Positions 26,717-33,994 of a stretch of 64,000 nt of DNA are shown here, in pieces. The stretch's first letter is position 1. Each line of letters begins with the position of its first letter. The position numbers were made by a program, and so were the translations under genes. Source of the DNA: Streptomyces wedmorensis. GTDB lineage: Bacteria; Actinomycetota; Actinomycetes; Streptomycetales; Streptomycetaceae. The stretch covers positions 61,152-125,151 of the forward strand of contig NZ_JNWK01000030.1 in assembly GCF_000716445.1 (NCBI RefSeq), in the 5' to 3' direction. The notes beneath the pieces are model-generated. The model was given only the letters and a program-made list of their open reading frames with translations. It searched no databases and was not told where the DNA came from.

Positions 26717-26905
26717 ATGCACACGTCCGACGAGCACATGGGATCCGAGCTGGTCGATCTCAGCGACGTCCCCCTGACGGTCGTCCGAGAACAGGATCCA
26801 GGCCTGCACGCCCGCTCGCTGGAGCGGCTGCTGCGCCAGGTCGAGCGCCCCCGGCTGAACTTCTCCACCGGCAGCGGCGACGGCCCGCCCGGGCGGGCCG
26901 ACTGA
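26717..26905 (+). CDS. FxSxx-type small RiPP precursor-like peptide with an extended C-terminus
   Basis: 62 residues, ATG 26717 with GGGGGGA seven bases upstream. The leader-like part 'ELVDLSDVPLTVVREQDPGL...RSLERLLRQVER' has the acidic-helical pattern of FxsA/FXSXX-COOH peptides, which normally end Phe-x-Ser-x-x. Here the F-S-T motif ('LNFSTGSG') lies 13 residues before the end, followed by a Gly/Pro-rich tail GSGDGPPGRAD. It is followed 22 bp later by an HExxH modification enzyme. No radical-SAM cyclophane maturase is present in the window. It is likely a substrate or signal peptide of this system; its modification is unproven. Confidence 0.72.
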   Translation: MHTSDEHMGSELVDLSDVPLTVVREQDPGLHARSLERLLRQVERPRLNFSTGSGDGPPGRAD

Positions 26906-26927
26906 CGGATTCCCGGGGAGGAGATCC

Positions 26928-28754
26928 GTGCAGACCGACGGACGTCACGAACCCGCCCGTACCGTGCACCATCTCATTCCCTCGGCGCATTTCGACGCCC
27001 TGGCCGCGGGGCGGGGCGGCGCGGACACGATCGGCTTCCTGCGGACCGGCGAGTACAGCAGACGGCTGTTGCTGCTGCGCGCCCTGCTCGACGCCGTCGC
27101 GGCGACGCCGGGCGCGCTCGGCCCGCTGCCGGCCGTGGACAGCGCGTGGGAGGTCCTGACGGCCGCCCAGGAGCGCGCTCCCGAGGACTTCCGCGAGCTG
27201 CTGCTGCATCCGCAGGTCGGCGTCTGGCTGGGGCACGGTCTGCGGCGGCTGAGGCACACGGCCTGGGGCGAGGGGCCGCTCTGGACCGACCTGGGCCATG
27301 TGCACGCGGTGTGCGCCGTCGCCGCGCTGCGCGCCGGCCTGCCGCTGCGCACGACCGTGCCGCTGCGGGACGGCACCGCGATGTTCCCGACCCTCGGCCT
27401 CGCCCGGCTGCCGGGGCATCCGCGCTGGGCGACGGCGGAGGTCGTCGTGGAGGCGGGGCGGCTGCGGGTCGATCCGCACGGCGCGTGCGCGGGGCCGCCG
27501 GAACCGCCCACGCCCGTCGACGGCGACGCCCCGGGATGGCAGGGGCTGCGCCGCCTGCGCGCGCACGCGGCGGGACGGCCGAGGGAGGTGTGGCTGGACG
27601 ACATCGACCCCTATCGGGACCTGAGCGAGCCGCTGGCCCCGCAGCGCCTCGACGCGGCCGAGACCGCCCGCTGGCAGGAGCGGTTCGCCCTGGCGCTGGA
27701 GGTCCTGGAGGACAGCGACCCGGAGTCGGCGGCGGCGCTCGCGGAGGGGTTACGGAGCTTGACGGCCGTCGCGCCGTCGACGAGCGGGGTGGTGCTCAGC
27801 GCCTCCTCCGGCGATGCGTTCGGCGGTCTGCTGACCTCGCTGCCGCCGGATCCGGTGACGTTCGCGGTCACCCTGGTCCACGAGTTCCAGCACACCAAAC
27901 TGGGCGCGCTGCTCCACCTGCTGACGCTGGAGCGGGACGGCGGGGCCGAGCGGCACCACGCGCCCTGGCGGGACGACCCCCGTCCCCTGAGCGGTCTGCT
28001 CCAGGGCGCGTACGCCTTCCTCGGGATCACCGACTTCTGGAGCCGGCACCTGGACCGGGCTTCCCGTGCCGGGCGGGCGACGGCCGAGTTCGAGTTCGCC
28101 CTCAGCCGCCGACAGACGCTGGAGGCCGTCGACACGCTCGGCGCCGACCCCGCGTTGACGGCGCACGGGCGTCGTTTCCTGGCGGGCATGGCCGCGCGGC
28201 TGCCCGCCTGGGCGGCCGACGGCAGGGTCCGGCCGGGTGTCGACGCGATGGCCGCGTTCGCCGCCACGGACCACCGCACCGGCTGGCGGATCCGGCACCT
28301 GGTCCCCGCCCCGGACGATGTGCGGGCGCTGGCCAGGGCCTTCGTCACCGGGGCCGGGGCGGACTGCCCGGTCGCCGATTCCGCCGTCGTCCCGGATCTC
28401 GCCGACCGCTGGCCCCATGCCCGTACGCGGCTGATCCGGCAGGTCCTCGCCCCGTCGCCCGACGGGGAGCGGCCGCTCGCGCCGTCGCCCGCCGACCGTG
28501 CGCTGGTCACCGGGGACCCCGCGGCGCCGGGGGCCTACGCGCGGCTGCTCGCCGACGATCCCGAGTCCGCCGAGGCGTGGACGGGTCTCGTCCTGGCCCT
28601 CGCCTCCGGCGACCCCGCCGCCCGGCCGCTGCTGCGGCGGCCGGAGCTGCTGCGGGCGGTCCACCGCGAGCTCCGGGCCATCGGCACGCCGGCCGATCCC
28701 CTGCGGGTCGCCCACTGGCTCGCCGCCGGGAGGTCCACCGGTCCGCTGGGGTGA
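26928..28754 (+). CDS. HExxH-motif peptide-modification protein (putative 2-oxoglutarate-dependent peptide beta-hydroxylase type)
   Basis: 608 residues, GTG 26928 after GGGGAGGAG. The defining motif 'VTLVHEFQHTKLGALLHLL' puts HEFQH at 318-322 in the second of several helical blocks. N-terminal 'HHLIPSAHFDALAAGRGGADTIGFLRTGEYSRRLLLLRALLDA' and 'GPLWTDLGHVHAVCAVAALRAG' are typical of this family. It is often fused to, or next to, radical-SAM FxsB proteins; here it stands alone. Despite HExxH, members are associated with RiPP peptide hydroxylation, not proteolysis, so the expected substrate is the adjacent 62-residue peptide. The C-terminal third is alanine-rich helices. The enzymatic class is from memory. 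Confidence 0.82.
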   Translation: MQTDGRHEPARTVHHLIPSAHFDALAAGRGGADTIGFLRTGEYSRRLLLLRALLDAVAATPGALGPLPAVDSAWEVLTAAQERAPEDFRELLLHPQVGVWLGHGLRRLRHTAWGEGPLWTDLGHVHAVCAVAALRAGLPLRTTVPLRDGTAMFPTLGLARLPGHPRWATAEVVVEAGRLRVDPHGACAGPPEPPTPVDGDAPGWQGLRRLRAHAAGRPREVWLDDIDPYRDLSEPLAPQRLDAAETARWQERFALALEVLEDSDPESAAALAEGLRSLTAVAPSTSGVVLSASSGDAFGGLLTSLPPDPVTFAVTLVHEFQHTKLGALLHLLTLERDGGAERHHAPWRDDPRPLSGLLQGAYAFLGITDFWSRHLDRASRAGRATAEFEFALSRRQTLEAVDTLGADPALTAHGRRFLAGMAARLPAWAADGRVRPGVDAMAAFAATDHRTGWRIRHLVPAPDDVRALARAFVTGAGADCPVADSAVVPDLADRWPHARTRLIRQVLAPSPDGERPLAPSPADRALVTGDPAAPGAYARLLADDPESAEAWTGLVLALASGDPAARPLLRRPELLRAVHRELRAIGTPADPLRVAHWLAAGRSTGPLG

Positions 28755-29005
28755 GCGCCGCCGCACCGGTGCCGGTTTCTGTTGGTTCGCGGCCGATCAC
28801 GTGCGCCGACGGGACGCCAGAGGCGTTCGGTTGTGAGTTTTCACGTTCGAGCACGAGGGGTTCGCCCGCCGTACGACGGGCAGTCATGGGACGGCCGCCG
28901 GGCGGTGGTTCGCGGGCGCTCTCCTTGGGGCGCTCGTCGGCCGGCCCGCCCGGCCGCCGCACCCGCACCCCATCGTCCGTACTCACCCCGGAGGAAAATC
29001 CCCCC
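28755..29005 (+). other. Intergenic region before phospholipase C
   Basis: 251 bp without a credible gene. It holds the phospholipase promoter region and GGAGGA at 28990-28995. An AT-richer patch around 28828-28850 (GAGTTTTCACGTTCGAG) may be a regulator site, but no clean repeat is seen. Confidence 0.5.
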
Positions 29006-31060
29006 ATGGCCGACCTCAATCGCCGCCGGTTCCTGCAGCTGACCGGCGGGGCCGCCGCGTTCACGCTGCTCTCGGAGAGCATCGCGCGCGCCGCGTCCAT
29101 ACCGGCGCAGGGTTCCACGGGCACGATCCAGGACATCGAGCACATCGTCGTCCTGATGCAGGAGAATCGTTCCTTCGACCACTATTTCGGCGCGATGAAG
29201 GGCGTACGCGGCTTCGGCGACCCGCGACCGGTCACACTGCCCAGCGGCAAGTCCGTCTTCCACCAGTCCGACGGCTCCAAGGTGACCCTGCCGTTCCGCC
29301 CGACCAGCGCCAAGCTGGGCATGGAGTACCTCCAGGGCCTCAACCACGACTGGCAGGGCGGCCAGAGCGCCTTCAACAAGGGCAAGTACGACAACTGGGT
29401 GCCGGCCAAGACCAAGGCCACGATGGCCCACCTCACCCGCGAGGACATCCCCTTCCACTACGCGCTCGCCGACGCCTTCACCATCTGCGACGCCTACCAC
29501 TGCTCCTTCATCGGCGCGACCGACCCCAACCGCTACTACCTGTGGAGCGGTCACACCGGCAACGACGGCACCGGCGGCGGCCCCGTCCTCAACAACGCCG
29601 AGGCGGGATACGGCTGGACCACCTACCCCGAGCGCCTGGAGGCGGCCGGCGTCTCCTGGAAGATCTACCAGGACATCGGCGACGGCCTGAACGCCGCCGG
29701 CTCCTGGGGCTGGATCAACGACGCCTTCCGCGGCAACTACGGCGACAACTCCCTGCTCTACTTCAACAACTACCGCAACGCCCAGCCCGGCAACCCGCTC
29801 TACGACAAGGCCCGCACGGGCACGAACGCCAAGGCGGGCGAGGGCTTCTTCGACATCCTGCGCGCCGACGTGCAGGCCGGCCGGCTGCCCCAGGTCTCCT
29901 GGATCGCCGCGCCCGAGGCCTTCTCGGAACACTCCAACTGGCCCTCCAACTACGGCGCCTGGTACATCGCGCAGGTCCTGGACGCGCTGACCTCGAACCC
30001 GGACGTGTGGGCCCGTACGGCCCTGTTCATCACCTACGACGAGAACGACGGCTTCTTCGACCACGTGGTCCCGCCGTTCGTCGGCGCCGACGCCTCCTGG
30101 GGCAAGTCCACCGTGGCCACCACCACGGACTGGTTCCCCGGCAAGGTCGGCTACCCGGCCGGCCCGTACGGTCTCGGCCCCCGCGTCCCGATGATCGTCG
30201 TCTCGCCCTGGTCGACCGGCGGCTACACCTGCTCCGAGACCTTCGACCACACCTCGGTCATCCGCTTCATGGAGTCCCGCTTCGGGGTGCGCGAACCCAA
30301 CATCTCGCCCTGGCGCCGTACCGTCTGCGGTGACCTCACCTCGGCGTTCGACTTCACGCACACGAACACCCAGCCCGCCCCGCTCCCGCCGACGGCCGGC
30401 TACTACCCGCCGGACAAGAACCGCCACCCCGACTTCCTGGCCACCGCCCCGGCCGTCGGCACGATGCCCCGCCAGGAGCCGGGCGGCAAGCCCACCCGCC
30501 CGCTGAAGTACGCCCCGTACGTGGACGGCGCCGCCGACACCACCGCGGGCACCTTCCGCCTCACCTTCGCCGGCGGCCCGTCGGCCGGCGCCCAGTTCTA
30601 CGTGACCTCGGCGAACCGCACGGACGTCCCCTGGACGTACACGACGGAGGCCGGCAAGTCGATCGCCGACACCTGGAACACCAAGTACTCCAAGGGCGTC
30701 ACGGACCTCAGCGTCCACGGCCCCAACGGCTTCCTCCGCCGCTTCCGCTCCCCCGGCAAGACCGCCGTCCCCGAGGTCACCGCCCGCCACGACGGCGCCA
30801 CCGGCAACCTCACCCTGACCTTCACCAACCCGGGCGCCGCGACCCAGGTGACGGTCACCGACGCGTACGGCGCCACCCCCGTCACGCTCTCCGTCGCCCA
30901 GGGCGCCACGGTCGCCCATACGGTGAACCTCGCCCCGTCCGGCCACTGGTACGACGTCACCGTCACGTCCCCGGCGTCGGCGGACTACCTCCGCCGCCTC
31001 GCGGGCCACGTGGAGACGGGCGCGGCGGGCGTCTCGGACCCGGCCATCCTCACGTACTGA
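29006..31060 (+). CDS. Phosphocholine-type phospholipase C, Tat-secreted
   Basis: 684 residues, ATG 29006 with GGAGGA ten bases upstream. The N-terminus 'NRRRFLQLTGGAAAFTLL' is a twin-arginine signal. The catalytic region has the family hallmarks: 'IEHIVVLMQENRSFDHYFG' (metal/Thr-Ser region), 'IGATDPNRYYLWSG', 'ITYDENDGFFDHVVPP' and 'FDHTSVIRFMESRFG'. Two C-terminal beta domains (from ~490) match the paired C-terminal domains of bacterial phospholipases C. It hydrolyses phosphatidylcholine or sphingomyelin outside the cell. In Streptomyces such enzymes are often phosphate-regulated, but no clean PHO box is seen here. It is convergent with the BLIP-like gene across a strong terminator. Confidence 0.92.
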   Translation: MADLNRRRFLQLTGGAAAFTLLSESIARAASIPAQGSTGTIQDIEHIVVLMQENRSFDHYFGAMKGVRGFGDPRPVTLPSGKSVFHQSDGSKVTLPFRPTSAKLGMEYLQGLNHDWQGGQSAFNKGKYDNWVPAKTKATMAHLTREDIPFHYALADAFTICDAYHCSFIGATDPNRYYLWSGHTGNDGTGGGPVLNNAEAGYGWTTYPERLEAAGVSWKIYQDIGDGLNAAGSWGWINDAFRGNYGDNSLLYFNNYRNAQPGNPLYDKARTGTNAKAGEGFFDILRADVQAGRLPQVSWIAAPEAFSEHSNWPSNYGAWYIAQVLDALTSNPDVWARTALFITYDENDGFFDHVVPPFVGADASWGKSTVATTTDWFPGKVGYPAGPYGLGPRVPMIVVSPWSTGGYTCSETFDHTSVIRFMESRFGVREPNISPWRRTVCGDLTSAFDFTHTNTQPAPLPPTAGYYPPDKNRHPDFLATAPAVGTMPRQEPGGKPTRPLKYAPYVDGAADTTAGTFRLTFAGGPSAGAQFYVTSANRTDVPWTYTTEAGKSIADTWNTKYSKGVTDLSVHGPNGFLRRFRSPGKTAVPEVTARHDGATGNLTLTFTNPGAATQVTVTDAYGATPVTLSVAQGATVAHTVNLAPSGHWYDVTVTSPASADYLRRLAGHVETGAAGVSDPAILTY

Positions 31061-31080
31061 CGGACCTCCCGGGAACGCCG

Positions 31081-31116
31081 CCGGGGCGGACGAGTGCGCG
31101 CACTCGTCCGCCCCGG
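31081..31116. terminator. 36-bp perfect palindrome, bidirectional terminator
   Basis: A perfect 18+18 bp palindrome beginning CCGGGGCGGACGAGTGCG sits between the convergent phospholipase C and BLIP-like genes. Its position and stability fit a shared terminator. Confidence 0.85.
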
Positions 31117-31135
31117 TACTGCCCCGGCGCTCCGG

Positions 31136-31732
31136 TCAGGTGAGCGCGCGCTGGTACTTGTACGTGACCTTCCCGTCGGTCAGGTCGAAGTACGCCACCG
31201 GCGGGAACAGGCCCGTCGAGGCGTCGCACTTGTAGGCGAGCTTGTGGCCGGTGGTGGCCGGCCAGTTGGGGTACGCCTCCTCCCGGACCACGCAGGAGGC
31301 CTTGGGCACGATCGACCAGAACTGCGCCTCGGACATGCCCAGCTGGACCTGGTTGTACCGGGCCAGCGTCATCGACGGCGCCGCCGGCTTGTACAGGAAC
31401 TCGTTCTGCTTCGACACCAGGATCCCGGCCGAATTGAAGTTGAAGTTCCCGTACGGCACGTAGTCACCGCTCGCGGTGGAACACTGGATCGTCGAGGTGT
31501 AGTTCTGGCACCAGCCGCTCGCCGAACCGGGCGGGGGCGACTGCGCCGCACCGACGACCGTCTGCCAGACGGTGGCCCGGTCCGTGCCGAACGGCACCGC
31601 CGCGTACTCCTCGGCCGTGAAGCTGAAGCCCGCGTCCGCCCCCGTCTGCGCGCCGTGCGCCGCGCCCGCGCCGGCCGCCACCGCCGCAGCCGCCGCGACC
31701 CACGTGACCGCCGCGCGCCATGCCTTACTCAT
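31136..31732 (-). CDS. Secreted BLIP-family (beta-lactamase-inhibitory-protein-like) protein
   Basis: 198 residues, ATG 31732 with GGAAGGG upstream. Residues 1-28 are a Sec signal peptide. The mature part shows the two tandem BLIP repeats: 'VPFGTDRATVWQTVVG' and 'VQLGMSEAQFWSIV' are the paired helix starts. 'CQNYTSTIQC' (C75-C84) and C147-C169 occupy the two disulfide loops of BLIP. 'SGDYVPYGNFNFNSAG' and 'PSMTLARYNQVQLGM' resemble recalled S. clavuligerus BLIP segments. BLIP binds class A beta-lactamases; relatives (BLP, BLIP-II excluded) may have other targets. It lies beside an MBL-fold protein, a CcaR-like SARP and a penicillin-binding protein. Inhibitory activity is not demonstrable by reading. 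Confidence 0.8.
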   Translation of the reverse strand: MSKAWRAAVTWVAAAAAVAAGAGAAHGAQTGADAGFSFTAEEYAAVPFGTDRATVWQTVVGAAQSPPPGSASGWCQNYTSTIQCSTASGDYVPYGNFNFNSAGILVSKQNEFLYKPAAPSMTLARYNQVQLGMSEAQFWSIVPKASCVVREEAYPNWPATTGHKLAYKCDASTGLFPPVAYFDLTDGKVTYKYQRALT

Positions 31733-31826
31733 GCCCTTCCGCCTTCCTGTCTGATACGTCCGGATGCGCGTTCATCCTTTCCGACGGCTCTCTCCGGACG
31801 ATCTCTTGCGGCTCCGGGCGGCCTGG

Positions 31827-32819
31827 TCAGGCGAACGCGGTGCGCAGGTCCACGGGCCGCAGCGGTCCCGGGTCCAGGACGCGGCAGTCGCCCGGGGCCA
31901 GCCGGGACAGCCGCTCGGCGGCGGAAGGGCCCGTGTCCCCGGCGGCGAGGCCGGCGCCGAGCGGTGCGGTCAGGTCGTCGTGGTGGGTCGGGATCAGCAG
32001 CGGCGGGTTCCCGGTCGCGCTCAACAGCCGCTCCACGTAACGGTGCACGGCCCCGTGCGAGGTCATCGGCACCAGGGCGACGTCCGGCCGGATGCCGGCC
32101 AGTTCTCGCTCGACGAAGTTGCTGGCGCCCATGAGCAGGATCCTCGGGCCCGAGTCGACGGACACCTGAAAGGCGAGCGTCTCGCCCTCGACGAGGTCGC
32201 CGAGGGTGACCGGCCGGCGGGGCGGGGCGGCCCTGCGGCCGGGTGCGAAGGAGCCGTGGTCGGCGAGTTGGCTGTGCAGGCTGCGGAAGACCTCCACGGT
32301 GTACCCGTCGAACTGCAGGTACTCGCCGCCCCTGACCTGGATCACGTCGGCGACGCGCTCCGACGGCGTACCCATGGCGGTGAGCAGGTGGCGGACGGTC
32401 TCGTCGCAGACCGTCCGGATCCGGTTCCGCCGCCACTCCGGACGACCGAGGAGCTGAGGGACGTCCGCGACGTGGTCGAAGTGGCCGTGGCTGACCAGGA
32501 TCAGTTCGGGCGCGCCGGCCAGGTGCCGCTCGGCCACCCGCTCCACCGCGGCCCGGTCGGTCCGCAGCGGCAGCCCGGGGTCGAGCGCGCCGGTGGGCCC
32601 GAGACAGGGCATGCGGCTCAGATACGGGTCGAAGACGATGCTGCGGTCGCCGTCGATGACGATCTCCCAGCCGGAGACGCCCAGCCAGCGCAGCTCGACG
32701 GGGGTGGAGTACGGGCCGCGGCGCCCGGGAAGCGGCGCGGCGGCGGACGTTCCCACCCCCGCGAGCGCGACGCCCGATGCCGCGAGGACTCCCTTGAGTA
32801 CCGACCGTCGTTCAGCCAA
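31827..32819 (-). CDS. Tat-exported metallo-beta-lactamase-fold hydrolase
   Basis: 330 residues. The twin-arginine signal 'AERRSVLKGVLAASGVALAGVGTSAAA' is followed by an MBL fold with metal motif 1 'LVSHGHFDHVAD' (H111, H113, D115, H116), 'RSLHSQ', 'LLMGASNFVERELAGIRPDVALVPM' and the final 'LIPTHHDD' histidine. It is closer in look to UlaG/lactonase-like MBL proteins than to true class B lactamases. Substrate unknown. It sits between the BLIP-like and SARP genes, same strand, so it could belong to that module. Confidence 0.82.
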   Translation of the reverse strand: MAERRSVLKGVLAASGVALAGVGTSAAAPLPGRRGPYSTPVELRWLGVSGWEIVIDGDRSIVFDPYLSRMPCLGPTGALDPGLPLRTDRAAVERVAERHLAGAPELILVSHGHFDHVADVPQLLGRPEWRRNRIRTVCDETVRHLLTAMGTPSERVADVIQVRGGEYLQFDGYTVEVFRSLHSQLADHGSFAPGRRAAPPRRPVTLGDLVEGETLAFQVSVDSGPRILLMGASNFVERELAGIRPDVALVPMTSHGAVHRYVERLLSATGNPPLLIPTHHDDLTAPLGAGLAAGDTGPSAAERLSRLAPGDCRVLDPGPLRPVDLRTAFA

Positions 32820-32948
32820 CGTTGCCGCCCCTGCCGTGCGTGATCCCTTGGAATGGGGCGACCATACGGGAGGTCTCGGTACGTACGGTGCCTTTCAGTC
32901 ACCCGCCCTTCGAACGAGGGACCCGGTGGGGCGTGCCGGAACACGCGT

Positions 32949-32990
32949 GCGGGCCCCCTTCCCGCGACGTCGTCGGGGAAGGGGGCCCGC
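32949..32990 (-). terminator. Strong hairpin terminator after the SARP gene
   Basis: 15-bp perfect arms (left arm GCGGGCCCCCTTCCC) with a 12-nt loop, starting 21 bp beyond the SARP stop. Confidence 0.85.
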
Positions 32991-33010
32991 GGGGCCGGGA
33001 GCGGCGGCCG

Positions 33011-33802
33011 TCAGGCCTTGCCGCAGCCGACCCTCAGGTAGTGCTCGTCCTGGCGGAGGACCGCCTGCATCGCCTTCGTCAGCGGGACGCCCGGGTTGAT
33101 CCCGATCTGCTCGCGGAGGATCTTCTTCGCCTGGTGGAACACCTGGATGGCGTCCGCCTGACGGCCCTCCGCGTAGTAGGCCATCATGAGCTTCACGTAC
33201 AGGTCCTCCCGGAACGGGTCGTGGTCGACCAGTCCGGACAGACGGTTGATCGCCTCGGTGTAGCGGCCGAGGCCGAGGTCCGCCCGGGCGCGGAGTTCGA
33301 CCGCCCCGGTGCGCTCCTCCTCCAGCGACTCGGCCTTGAGGCGGAGCCGGCTGGAGGTGACGTCGGCGAGGGCCGGCCCGCGCCAGAGGGCGAGCACCGC
33401 GTCGAGCCGTTCGGCCGCGTCCCGGTGCCTGCCGCGCTGGTACAGCTCCCGCGCCGCGCGGACCGCGTCCCGGAACACGAACAGGTCGACGGAGACCTCG
33501 GGCGCCCGCAGCTCGTAACCACGGTCGTGCGAACGGAGCACGTCCCGGGCCAGCCCCGCCTGCGTCAGGACCTTGCGGACCATCCATGCCGAGGTCTGCA
33601 ACTGGCCCGTGACGGTGAGCGGCGGCTCACCGTCCCAGGAGTCCTCGATGATCGCCTCCTTGGAGACGACCTGCCCGGCTCGCAGGGCGAGCGAGGCGAG
33701 GAAACGTCGCTGCCGCTGCCCCTGGATGGGAATCGGCTCGCCCTCCTGCACGAGGGCCACCGGACCGAGAAGCCGGATCGTCGCCTCATCACACGTACTC
33801 AT
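33011..33802 (-). CDS. SARP-family pathway activator, CcaR-like
   Basis: 263 residues. N-terminal OmpR-type winged helix ('ATIRLLGPVALV...GQRQRRFLASLALRAGQVVSKEAIIEDSWDGEPP', about 8-100) and a bacterial transcriptional activation domain ('VDLFVFRDAVRAARELYQRG...DHDPFREDLYVKLMMAYYAEGRQADAIQVFHQAKKIL', about 105-245). This stand-alone SARP layout and much of the wording recall CcaR, the cephamycin/clavulanate activator of S. clavuligerus, including 'EDSWDGEPPLTV' and 'GQLQTSAWM'. SARPs bind heptameric direct repeats near their target promoters; I could not define such repeats with confidence in the 192-bp region upstream. Whether it still has targets in this genome is open. The CcaR match is from recall, not alignment. 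Confidence 0.88.
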   Translation of the reverse strand: MSTCDEATIRLLGPVALVQEGEPIPIQGQRQRRFLASLALRAGQVVSKEAIIEDSWDGEPPLTVTGQLQTSAWMVRKVLTQAGLARDVLRSHDRGYELRAPEVSVDLFVFRDAVRAARELYQRGRHRDAAERLDAVLALWRGPALADVTSSRLRLKAESLEEERTGAVELRARADLGLGRYTEAINRLSGLVDHDPFREDLYVKLMMAYYAEGRQADAIQVFHQAKKILREQIGINPGVPLTKAMQAVLRQDEHYLRVGCGKA

Positions 33803-33994
33803 GGCTTGACTTCCCCCGTCGAAGACGAGCCGTGCCCGGCCGGAAATGGGGCGGGCATGGCTGGATGCGTTTTCGTGTGGCCAGTACTTTCCATTCCTTT
33901 TGCGCGGGCGCTGATCCTCGGGGGGCGGGAGATAAACGGCGAGGGTACGGAATCGGTCTCGACCGGAACCTCACCGTTCACGGAAGGTTTGTCG

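Noticed and set aside
28820..28870. PHO-box-like repeats before phospholipase C
   Set aside because: GTTC-containing words are not spaced at 11 bp and do not fit the GTTCACC consensus.
27146..29005. Fusion of a long upstream frame with phospholipase C
   Set aside because: That part is a shadow of the HExxH gene; the Tat signal and GGAGGA fix the start at 29006.
31081..31116. 36-bp palindrome as a regulatory operator or att site
   Set aside because: It sits between convergent stops, which is explained by a shared terminator.
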